From positions 2,356,001-2,420,000 of the forward strand of contig NZ_CP108032.1 in the NCBI RefSeq assembly GCF_036169555.1: DNA of 64,000 nt. Reading direction: 5' to 3'. This document shows positions 45,917 to 53,722 of this stretch, piece after piece (positions within the stretch are counted from its first letter, which is position 1; each line of letters begins with the position of its first letter). A program made the position numbers and the translations under genes. The notes below the pieces were generated by a model. That model was not told the DNA's origin. It ran no database searches and saw only the letters and a program-made list of their open reading frames with translations. The stretch comes from Streptomyces sp. NBC_00306. GTDB lineage: Bacteria > Actinomycetota > Actinomycetes > Streptomycetales > Streptomycetaceae.

Positions 45917-48846
45917 CCGCCCCGCGCCAGGGTTCCACCACCCTGCTGGGCGCCGAGGGCGCCCGCGAACTGATCGCGTTCCTCACGGCGTCCGGGCCCG
46001 TCCGGACACCGTCGGGCGGGACCGCGGTGATCGAACGCGCCGTCCAGGAGGGCGGCCCGGCCCACCGGCTGCGCCTGCGCCACCCGGACGCGCCGCGCAC
46101 GACGGCCGAACCGGCACCACGCCCGACCACCGCGCAGACACCTCGTACGACCGCCGAGCCCGCATCACGCAAACCGGCCCCGCGCCCGACCGCCGCGCCG
46201 ACACCTCGTACGACCATCGAGCCCGCATCACGCAAGACCGCCGAACCGGCACCACGCCCGACCACCGACCGGGCACCGCGCCCTGCCACCGGACCCGCGC
46301 CGGCCGCACCGCCCGAGCCGGCATCCACCGAGCAGGCACCTCCGGCCGCACCTCATCTCCTCGACCGGCATGTCCTGCGGCTCGCACCCGCGGCGCGTCC
46401 CGCACCCGGCGGCGGACCCGTCCCACCACTCTTCCCGCCCGCCACCGTCGTGCTGGCCGACCGTCACACCACCCTGGGCGCACGCGACCTCCGCCCCGGC
46501 AGCACCGCGCTGACACCTCTTCAGGACGAGAGCGTCGAGGCCACCGTCCTGCGCGTACGGCCCCGGCATGTGCGCGTCCTGGTCGACCTGTCGCAGGAGG
46601 ATCCGCTCGCCGGGCCGTCCGAGCAGCTGCTCCGGCTGCACGACGCGGTGTTCCGTACGGCCAAGGCCTGCGCCGAACTGCCCGAACGGCCCGAGTCGTT
46701 CGCCGTCGTCGTCCTCGGCGGCATCGACGCGTCCCGGGTGCCGCATCCCTGCACCGGTCTGTTCACCGGGTTCGTCAAGAGCCTGGCACTCGAATGGCCC
46801 GCGTCCTCGGTGGTGGCCGTGGTCCACGACGCCACCGAGCTGACGGCGGCCGAGACGGACGCCGCAGCCGAGACCCTGGCCGAACAGATGCTGCCCGTCG
46901 TCTCGTTCGCGGGCGGCACCCGGCTCCTGTGGCAGGCCGTGCCCGAGCCGGGAGCCGTCCGGGCTTCCGCAGCGCCGACCGGGTACACCGTCGTCGCGGC
47001 CGGCGGCGGCCGCGGTATCGGCGCCGAGCTGCTCACCGCGCTGGCGCGCCGCGACCGGCCCCGGCTCCATGTCATCGGCTCCACCCGGCTCGACGGGGTG
47101 ACGGCGGAGGACGCCCGGCTGACCCGCAAGGACTTCATCCGAGCGCGCAGCACGGGGCAGGACCGGCTCACCGTGAAGGAGGCGAACGCCGCCTTCGACC
47201 GGCTGTCCGCCGCCGTCGAGGTGCAGGCCAATCTGCGCGCCCTGGAGGACATCTGCGGTTCGGACAGGGTCACGTACCACGTCTGCGATCTCCGTGACCC
47301 CGACGCCGTGAACGCGGTCGTCGGGCGGATCACGGCGTCCGAGGCGGACGGCGTCGATCTGCTGCTCGACATCGCCGGCACCAACCGTGCCGCGTCGGTG
47401 GACCAGAAGAGCCTGGACGACTTCCGTACCGTCCGCGATCTGAAGGTCCGCAGCTACGCCAACCTCAAGTCCGCGTTCGGCGACCGGCAGCCGCGCCGCT
47501 GGTGCAACTTCGGCTCCTTCGTCGGCTTCACCGGCCAGACCGGGGAGACCGACTACGGAGCGGCGAACGACTACTTCAACACCGCCGCCCTGCACAGTGC
47601 CTCCCGCGGGCTGAGCGAGTTCACCATCGGCTGGACGCTGTGGCGGGACGTGGGCCTCGGGTCGACCCCGATCATGCGCACCTTCCTCGCGAAGAGCGCG
47701 CAGTTCACCGCCATGCCCACGCCGGAGGGGATCGACCACTTCCTGCACGAACTCGACCAGGCGCACCAGAGCCCGGTCACCGTGCTGTTCGGCGAACCCG
47801 AGCGGGCCGCCATCGAGGCGGCCGTGCCCGGCTATCTGGAGTTCTGCCGGACCGGGCCGGCACCCGCCGTGCCCGCGGCCGCCACGGCTCCCGCCCTGCC
47901 GGACTTCTTCGTCGACGACATCGTCGACCGCGGCCCCGACCGGCTCACCGTGGTCCGCACCTTCAACCAGGAGCGGGACGCCTATCTCCACGACCACGTG
48001 GTCAACGGCTATCCCACCCTGCCCGGCACCTTCGTCCCCGAACTCGCCGCACAGGCCGCGATGCACCTGGTGCCCGGCCGCGTCCCGGCCGTCCTGGAGG
48101 ACATCCGGCTCGACTCGTTCCTGCGCGTCTACCGGCCGGGCCGCGACGAGACCAAGCGCATCACCGCACGTCTCGTCACCCACGGCCCCACCGAAAGCAT
48201 CGTCGACATCGAGGTGACGGGCGACGTGCTGGCCCCGAACGGGCGGCTGCTGGTCAAGGACCGCCGTCACTTCTCGGCGCGCGTACGGCTGCGGGACGAA
48301 CCGGTCGCGGCGCCGCGCTGGGACCACTGGGACGACCAGGGCGCCGAGCCCATGGCCGACCCGTACCACCTGCCCAACCCGGCCGTCCTGCTGAGCGGTG
48401 TGTTCGTCTCCACCGGCGACACCCGCACCCATCCTCACGGCAGGCGCGCCCGCTACACGCCCGACCGGCCCGGCATCGAGCGCTGGTTCTCCGGACTCGT
48501 CGTGCCCTCCGTGCTGCTGGACGGCCTGGCGCGGGTCTCCGTGCTCGACCGCAGCGACGGCGACTGGACCCCGTTGGCCGTCCCCCGCACCATCCGCCGC
48601 ATCGATCTCTACGGCGGCCACACCGATGCCACGCTCGCCGCGGCCGGCACCCGGGTCGAGCTCTACTCACTGCCCTCGCGTCTCGACCTGGAGAGCGAGG
48701 AGGACAACCGGGCCGTGGCGGTCACCGCGGCCGGAGACGTCGTCCTGCAGATCAAGGACATGACCGGTGTCGTACTCGGCCATGTGAACCAGTCGACCGG
48801 CGAGTACCGCGAACGCCGGCGCCCTGCCGAGGAGGCAACATCGTGA
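45913..48846 (+). CDS. KR-DH didomain protein of dissected PKS
   Basis: A 977-aa protein. The N-terminal 55 residues are of unknown type, followed by a low-complexity linker rich in APRPTT/AEPASR repeats (about 59-140). A structural and catalytic ketoreductase follows (about 190-640) with VVAAGGGRGIGAELL near 357 and GETDYGAANDYF near 546 (Tyr and Asn of PUFA-type KRs). A hotdog dehydratase (about 685-970) has LHDHVVNGYPTLPG near 693. It resembles the C-terminal KR-DH half of PfaA as a separate polypeptide. GTG 45913 overlaps the KS-CLF stop. Expected role: beta-keto reduction and dehydration on the ACP of the AT-ACP protein. The role of the second, related protein at 50246 is then an open question. 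Confidence 0.85.
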   Translation: MTAPRQGSTTLLGAEGARELIAFLTASGPVRTPSGGTAVIERAVQEGGPAHRLRLRHPDAPRTTAEPAPRPTTAQTPRTTAEPASRKPAPRPTAAPTPRTTIEPASRKTAEPAPRPTTDRAPRPATGPAPAAPPEPASTEQAPPAAPHLLDRHVLRLAPAARPAPGGGPVPPLFPPATVVLADRHTTLGARDLRPGSTALTPLQDESVEATVLRVRPRHVRVLVDLSQEDPLAGPSEQLLRLHDAVFRTAKACAELPERPESFAVVVLGGIDASRVPHPCTGLFTGFVKSLALEWPASSVVAVVHDATELTAAETDAAAETLAEQMLPVVSFAGGTRLLWQAVPEPGAVRASAAPTGYTVVAAGGGRGIGAELLTALARRDRPRLHVIGSTRLDGVTAEDARLTRKDFIRARSTGQDRLTVKEANAAFDRLSAAVEVQANLRALEDICGSDRVTYHVCDLRDPDAVNAVVGRITASEADGVDLLLDIAGTNRAASVDQKSLDDFRTVRDLKVRSYANLKSAFGDRQPRRWCNFGSFVGFTGQTGETDYGAANDYFNTAALHSASRGLSEFTIGWTLWRDVGLGSTPIMRTFLAKSAQFTAMPTPEGIDHFLHELDQAHQSPVTVLFGEPERAAIEAAVPGYLEFCRTGPAPAVPAAATAPALPDFFVDDIVDRGPDRLTVVRTFNQERDAYLHDHVVNGYPTLPGTFVPELAAQAAMHLVPGRVPAVLEDIRLDSFLRVYRPGRDETKRITARLVTHGPTESIVDIEVTGDVLAPNGRLLVKDRRHFSARVRLRDEPVAAPRWDHWDDQGAEPMADPYHLPNPAVLLSGVFVSTGDTRTHPHGRRARYTPDRPGIERWFSGLVVPSVLLDGLARVSVLDRSDGDWTPLAVPRTIRRIDLYGGHTDATLAAAGTRVELYSLPSRLDLESEEDNRAVAVTAAGDVVLQIKDMTGVVLGHVNQSTGEYRERRRPAEEATS
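46087..46330 (+). repeat. Imperfect repeats coding a Pro/Thr/Ala linker
   Basis: Degenerate repeats such as acctcgtacgaccgccgagc (near 46140) and acctcgtacgaccatcgagc (near 46200) encode an unstructured linker in the KR-DH protein. They resemble the cleaner 30-nt array at the start of the second KR-DH gene. Confidence 0.65.
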
Positions 48847-50249
48847 CCGAGGCACACGAGCGGACGACCGCCGCACCGCCGGCACCCGAGGGCGTCTGCC
48901 CCGTGACCGGCGCCCGCGCGAAGCCGGTCGAGGGACCGACGAGCTTCCCGCTGTCCTCGCCCGTCATCTCCACCGTGGCGTACGCGTCCGACCCTCCGGG
49001 GTACTCGCTGCGCGCCCAGCAGAACCACGGCACCGTGGTGAAGCTGCCGATCCTGCCGCACAATCCGACCGTGCAGCTCTCCGCGCCGGACGCCATCCGG
49101 CGGGTGCTCCAGGGCAACGCCGACAACTATGCGCGCGGCGCGTACTACGAGGCGTTCGAGCTGTTCATGGGCCAGGGGCTGCTCACCCTCGACGACGGCG
49201 ACTGGCGCGGCCACCGCAAGGTCGTCAACCCCGCCTTCACCCCGAACGCGATCGCCGCCCGTGGCGCGCAGAGCGACGAGGCCGTCGCCGACCTGCTCGA
49301 CCGCTGGGCCGAACACGCCCGTGCGGGGCGGCCGTTCGACCTCTTCACCGAGTCCATGAAGCTGACCTGCCGGGTGATGGGTCTGGCGCTGGTGGGCAAG
49401 GACCTGTCCCAGGACGGCGGGGAGTTCGCACAGGCGGTCTCGGTCGCGCTGGAGGCGATCTTCAAGAACGTCGGCTCGCTGGACAAGGCGATCCCGTCGT
49501 TCGTCCCGACCCCCTACCGCCGCCGTGTGGCACGCGCCCGGCGCACCCTGGAGAAGGTCGTCGCCGAGGCCGCTCAGAACGTCGATCTCGGCGTCGGCGG
49601 CGAAGTCGCCACGCTCATCCGGGAGTCGGACCTTCCCGAGGACGCCCTCTGGGCCGACCTCGTCACGCTGTTCCTGGCGGGCGTCGAGACGACGGCGCTC
49701 TCCCTGTCCTGGACGCTCTACGAGGTGGCGCGGGACGCGGGTGTACGGGAGCGGCTGGAGGAGGAGACGGACCGGCTGCTGCGCGGCCGTATGCCCACCG
49801 CGCGCGACCTGTCCGAGCTCACCTACGCGGGCATGGTCGTCGACGAGGGACTGCGGATGCATCCCCCGGTCTGGCAGTTCACCCGTGAGGCGATCGGGGA
49901 CGACGTCCTCGCCGGCCATCACATCCCCGCGGGGACGCCCCTGCTCGTGTCCGTGTACGGGGCGCACTACAACCCCGAGCAGTGGGAGGACCCGGAGCGC
50001 TTCGACCCGGAGCGGTTCCGGCCCGGTGCGTCGCCGACCCAGGACCGTTCGGCGTATCTGCCCTTCGGCGGCGGACGGCGTCAGTGCATCGGCAAGCGGA
50101 TGGGTCTTGCGCTGCTCCAGCAGACGGTGGCGGCGGTGTCCGGCAGGTTCCGGCTCTCGCTCGCCCGTGACGCGGCCCGCGAGGGTGCGTTCATCACGCT
50201 GTTCCCCAAGGGCGGCATCCAGGTGAAGGCCGAGGAGCGCCACCGATGA
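48843..50249 (+). CDS. Cytochrome P450
   Basis: A 468-aa soluble P450. I-helix LFLAGVETTALSL carries the acid/Thr pair for O2 activation, ExxR is in VDEGLRMHPP, and the heme-thiolate loop is LPFGGGRRQCIGKRMG. The style is of the fatty-acid or polyketide hydroxylating type (CYP102-like words in the I-helix and heme loop) rather than the common CYP105/107 type, but the subfamily is not secured. It needs ferredoxin and reductase, not seen in the window. It is wedged between the two KR-DH genes with 4-nt overlaps on both sides, so the operon is arranged to make it with the PKS proteins. Likely role: oxidation of the acyl chain or the aromatic ring, during or after assembly. Confidence 0.92.
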   Translation: MTEAHERTTAAPPAPEGVCPVTGARAKPVEGPTSFPLSSPVISTVAYASDPPGYSLRAQQNHGTVVKLPILPHNPTVQLSAPDAIRRVLQGNADNYARGAYYEAFELFMGQGLLTLDDGDWRGHRKVVNPAFTPNAIAARGAQSDEAVADLLDRWAEHARAGRPFDLFTESMKLTCRVMGLALVGKDLSQDGGEFAQAVSVALEAIFKNVGSLDKAIPSFVPTPYRRRVARARRTLEKVVAEAAQNVDLGVGGEVATLIRESDLPEDALWADLVTLFLAGVETTALSLSWTLYEVARDAGVRERLEEETDRLLRGRMPTARDLSELTYAGMVVDEGLRMHPPVWQFTREAIGDDVLAGHHIPAGTPLLVSVYGAHYNPEQWEDPERFDPERFRPGASPTQDRSAYLPFGGGRRQCIGKRMGLALLQQTVAAVSGRFRLSLARDAAREGAFITLFPKGGIQVKAEERHR

Positions 50250-52798
50250 CGACCACCAGCGCCGGGCCGGCGACGGCCCGGACGAGCACCGGGTCCGCGC
50301 CCGCCACGGCCCGGACAACCACCGCCGCGCCCACCACGGCCCGGACGACCACCGCCGCGCCCACCACGGCCCGGACGACCACCGCCGCCCCGGCCATGGC
50401 CCGGACGACCACCGCCGCCCCGGCCATGGATCAGTGGCCGGCGGTCCGGCCGCACCTCTCCTCGTTCGACCCGGACGCCTTCGTGCGTCCGGTCGACCGG
50501 TTCGTCTGGGAGCCGGTCCCCGTTCCGCACACCGGCCCCGCGCCGGACCGTCCGCTGGCCGGCCGCCGGCTGCTGCTCGTCGGCGAGTCGGCCGCACTGG
50601 TGTCCGCCGTGGCCGCCGAACTCGGCGGGCGCGGCGCGCTGGTCGTGCGGTCCGATCCCGGCACGCCGCTGCGCGCGGACGGCTGGGACGGCATCGTCGA
50701 TCTCAATGTGATGGGCGAGACGTACGAACTGGGTGACACCGGCTGGCAGTCGGCGCTCACCCGCACCACCGAGGCGATCCGCGCCGCCTATCGGCGCTGG
50801 GCCGACGAGCCGCGCTTCGGGCGCCATGTCTATCTCGCCCTGACCCGGCTCGGCGGGCTCTCGGGCCACGGCGACGGCGAGGTGCCGCAGCCGCTGGGCG
50901 GCATCTGGGCCGGTCTCGCGAAGTGCCTGCCGCGTGAACTGCCCGCCGCCGGCATCGTCGTGGTCGATCTGGACCGCGCGGACGCCGGCGCGATCGCGGA
51001 CGCGGTCGAGCGGGAGTACGTACGGCCCGATCAGTTCGAGGTCGGGTACCGCGACGGGGTGCGTCATGTGCTCGCGGGCCGTCCCGCCCCCGCGTGCCCG
51101 CCCGGCGGGACTCCGCCGGGCCCCGGTGACACCGTGCTGATCACCGGTGGTGCGCGCGGTGTCGGGTTCGCGGCGGCCCGCGCGTTCGCCGAGTCCTTCG
51201 GCTGCCGTGTCGTCGTCACGGGCCGCGGAGAGCGCCCGGAGACGAGTGAGGTGAACGATCTCGACGACGAGGAGTTCACCGTCTGGCGCCGCCGTCGGAT
51301 GTCCGGCGCGCGCACCCCGCAGGACCTCGCCGCCGCCCGGGGCGACATCCGCCGCGCGGACGAGAACCGTACGGTGCACCGCAACCTCGCGCAGGCGGCG
51401 GCCGACGGGCTGCGCGTCGACTATCTGCGCTGCGACTGCACGGACGCGGAGCAGGTCGAGCGGGCCTTCGCCGCACTCGGCGACGGTCCGCAGTTCGTGG
51501 TCCACAACGCCGGCATCGACGATCCCGCCCGCTTCGACCGCAAGTCGGCCGAGTCCGTGGTGCGGACGGTCGACGTGAAGGTCACCGGCTTCGCGAACCT
51601 GGTGGCGGCGATCCTCGCGCGTCCCGAACGGCGCGCCCGGCTGCGTCTGTTGAGCAATGTCGGCTCGCTCGCGGGCCGGATGGGCGGCATGGTCGGCCAG
51701 ATCGACTACGCCGCGGGAAACGAGGCGCTCGCCCGGCTCGGCTTCTGGGCGCGCGACAACCTCGGACTGCCCGTGCAGACGCTGTGCTGGCCGACCTGGG
51801 AACGGCTCGGGGTCATCGCGAACTACTCCGCCGCCGTCCGCTACGTCTCCACGCTCGACCCCGGCGAGGGCGCCCGCCGCTGGGTGGCGGAACTCGCCTC
51901 CGGCCACACCGACGAGGCCGTGTTCCTGGGCCGGATCGGGGCCGTACTGGCGCCGGGTCAGCTGCGCGGCTTCGGCATGCTGACCGGTCACCCGGATCTG
52001 CCGCGGCTGCACTCGCTGGACCATCACCTCGGCGAGGTGGAGGAGTACGAGATCTTCCGGTCCCTGCGCACCACCCGGACCTGGGACGCCGATCGGCATC
52101 CGTGTCTGTCGGAGGTCCGGGTCGACGGCGCCCCGGCCGTCCCGGTCGGTGTGGTCGTGGAGCACGCGGTCGCGGCCGGCGACTGGGTGGTCCCGGAGGG
52201 CTGGCCGCTGCTGCACCTGCGGGAGTTGCGCGGGCTGCGTGTACGGCTGGAGGGGCTGCGGTTCACCGGCGGTTCCCTCACCCTGCACCGCGAGGCCCGC
52301 GGCGCTCACCGGGACGGCGAATGGTGCGTGGACGTCACGGTCCGCGACCCCGCCGGGGCCGTCATCGCGAGCGTCACCCTCGTCTACGGTCCCGAGCCGG
52401 CCGGGCATCCCCCGGTGCGCACCGAGCGGTCGTCGCTCGGGCAGGCGACCGGGGCGGGCAGGCTGAGCTGGGCCGGTGTGGTGTTCCGCGAGGCCCGGCC
52501 GGAGCCCGGCGACGAGGGGCTGCTGGCTCTCGATCCGGTCCTGCCGGCCGATCTGTGGACCGTGCCCTTCCCGCCGGAGCCCACCCTCGCCCCGGCGGCG
52601 ATCGAGACGATCGTGCGCGAGACGGACCGCCGCTGGGACCGTACGTCGGCGGGCGTCCTGACGGTCGGGCGGCTGGTGCTGAGCCCGGGGGCCCAGCGGG
52701 TCGACGAGCTGCGGGCCGGTGCCGCGCCGGGCCAGTGGACGGGGGTGCGCGCGGGGGTCGGCGTGCTCCTGGCGGAGGACGTCGGCCTCACGGACTGA
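50246..52798 (+). CDS. Second KR-DH-like protein of dissected PKS
   Basis: An 850-aa protein. Residues 1-61 are repeats of TTARTTTAAP. A KR follows with an N-terminal structural half (about 90-280) and a catalytic half, LITGGARGVGFAAA near 296, a PfaA-type insertion with DDEEFTVWRRRR, and QIDYAAGNEALAR near 486. The C-terminal part (about 600-845) is a hotdog DH-like region with RHPCLSEVRVDGAPAVPVG near 617. The His is kept, but the LPG of active DHs is changed to VPVG, so dehydration may be altered or lost. It is the last gene of the long operon and overlaps the P450 stop. It may form a heterodimer with the 45913 product or act at another chain length. Confidence 0.8.
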   Translation: MTTTSAGPATARTSTGSAPATARTTTAAPTTARTTTAAPTTARTTTAAPAMARTTTAAPAMDQWPAVRPHLSSFDPDAFVRPVDRFVWEPVPVPHTGPAPDRPLAGRRLLLVGESAALVSAVAAELGGRGALVVRSDPGTPLRADGWDGIVDLNVMGETYELGDTGWQSALTRTTEAIRAAYRRWADEPRFGRHVYLALTRLGGLSGHGDGEVPQPLGGIWAGLAKCLPRELPAAGIVVVDLDRADAGAIADAVEREYVRPDQFEVGYRDGVRHVLAGRPAPACPPGGTPPGPGDTVLITGGARGVGFAAARAFAESFGCRVVVTGRGERPETSEVNDLDDEEFTVWRRRRMSGARTPQDLAAARGDIRRADENRTVHRNLAQAAADGLRVDYLRCDCTDAEQVERAFAALGDGPQFVVHNAGIDDPARFDRKSAESVVRTVDVKVTGFANLVAAILARPERRARLRLLSNVGSLAGRMGGMVGQIDYAAGNEALARLGFWARDNLGLPVQTLCWPTWERLGVIANYSAAVRYVSTLDPGEGARRWVAELASGHTDEAVFLGRIGAVLAPGQLRGFGMLTGHPDLPRLHSLDHHLGEVEEYEIFRSLRTTRTWDADRHPCLSEVRVDGAPAVPVGVVVEHAVAAGDWVVPEGWPLLHLRELRGLRVRLEGLRFTGGSLTLHREARGAHRDGEWCVDVTVRDPAGAVIASVTLVYGPEPAGHPPVRTERSSLGQATGAGRLSWAGVVFREARPEPGDEGLLALDPVLPADLWTVPFPPEPTLAPAAIETIVRETDRRWDRTSAGVLTVGRLVLSPGAQRVDELRAGAAPGQWTGVRAGVGVLLAEDVGLTD
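50275..50429 (+). repeat. 30-nt in-frame tandem repeat
   Basis: About five units of 30 nt (core acggcccggacgaccaccgc) open the second KR-DH gene and encode the decapeptide TTARTTTAAP and variants. The copies are nearly identical, so the array is young and likely variable in length between strains. In-frame length changes would only alter a flexible N-terminal tail. Confidence 0.85.
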
Positions 52799-52866
52799 TG
52801 CGCCGGCCCGGCGGGTGGGTGACGCCGGGCGGGCAGCGCGCCGCGGCGGGACGGCCCCGTGCCGTC

Positions 52867-53460
52867 TCAGCCGCGGCGCCAGCCGCTGACGACGGCGCGC
52901 AGGGTGGCTTCGTAGGCGTCGCCGATGTCGAGCCCCGGTGGCTCGTTCCCGGAAAGCTCCAGGGACACCAGTCCATGGGCCGCGCCCCAGCAGGACAGGG
53001 CGATCACATCGGGCGAGCCGTCCTTGAACTGGCCGGCCGCCTGTCCTCTCACCACCGCGTCGACGAGCGGCTGGATGGTCTCGCCGACCTCGTTCCTGCG
53101 CTCCGGCGTCGGTTCGTAGTCGACCGTGCGGTCGGCGAACATGATCGCGTACAGGTGAGGGTTCGCCAGTGCGTACTCGCGATAGGCCTTGCCGAGCCGG
53201 ATGACGTCGGCCGCGGGGTCGTCGGACGAGTCGACCGTGGCCAGGCGCGCGACGAACAGTCTGGCCGCCTCCCGGTACAGGCTGTCGAGCAGCCCGGCCT
53301 TGTTTCCGAACAGCGAATACACCGCTGTGGTCGACGTCTTCACATCGGCGGCGAGCCGCCGCAGGCTCAGGGCCGCGGTGCCCCGGTCGAAGACCGTGGC
53401 GGCAGCGCGGTTGATGAGCTTGAGACGGAGTGCTTCGTCATGAGTCTTGAGCCGGGCCAT
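52867..53460 (-). CDS. TetR/AcrR-family repressor
   Basis: A 197-aa protein with an N-terminal HTH (INRAAATVFDRGTAALSLRRL, AADVKTSTTAVYSLFGNKAGL) and a C-terminal effector domain of the TetR_C_33-like type (YREYALANPHLYAIMF). It is divergent from the MMPL exporter with the operator-like site C between them, and its gene converges on the end of the long operon. It probably represses the exporter and itself, and perhaps the other promoters with related sites. Confidence 0.9.
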   Translation of the reverse strand: MARLKTHDEALRLKLINRAAATVFDRGTAALSLRRLAADVKTSTTAVYSLFGNKAGLLDSLYREAARLFVARLATVDSSDDPAADVIRLGKAYREYALANPHLYAIMFADRTVDYEPTPERRNEVGETIQPLVDAVVRGQAAGQFKDGSPDVIALSCWGAAHGLVSLELSGNEPPGLDIGDAYEATLRAVVSGWRRG

Positions 53461-53522
53461 GCGTCAAATGTATCGCAACACCGTTATACGAGCCGGTGGA
53501 CAGCAGCCCAAGAGCTCGCTCA

Positions 53523-53540
53523 CTGACATGGCGCTGACAT
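53523..53540 (+). promoter_or_regulatory. CTGACAT direct repeat, 11-nt spacing
   Basis: CTGACAT occurs at 53523-53529 and 53534-53540, one helical turn apart, the classic SARP-site spacing. It lies upstream of the MMPL start and resembles the GCTGACA series near 19190-19247. No matching -10 was found at the expected distance. Confidence 0.3.
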
Positions 53541-53552
53541 CGCCCAAAAATC

Positions 53553-53567
53553 TTGCACACTGTCTAA
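53553..53567. promoter_or_regulatory. TetR-type operator, site C (TetR/MMPL intergenic)
   Basis: TTGCACACTGTCTAA matches 12 of 15 positions of TTAGACAGTGTCTAA, with one well-kept half (TGTCTAA). It overlaps a further palindrome, ACACT-gtcta-AGTGT (53557-53571). It lies between the divergent TetR and MMPL genes. Confidence 0.5.
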
Positions 53568-53722
53568 GTGTGACATTACCCCAGGTCAAAGCATGTGAAC
53601 ACCGACTCACCCCCACCCCGATGCACCCCGCTTCGCCGGGACAGCCATTGATAACGCTGTTACTGTTGCCGTAGCTTCGAAGCATGGCAAGCGGAACGTG
53701 CGGAACGATCTAGGGAGTTGGG

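Noticed and set aside
50275..50429. The 30-nt array as a CRISPR or regulatory repeat
   Set aside because: There are no spacers; it is in frame, inside a CDS, and codes a low-complexity tail.
41256..52798. An enediyne PKS cassette
   Set aside because: The single KS-AT-ACP-KR-DH-PPTase protein and the companion genes typical of enediyne clusters (E10 thioesterase, E3/E4/E5 and others) are missing. KS-CLF, FabL and KR-DH are on separate proteins.
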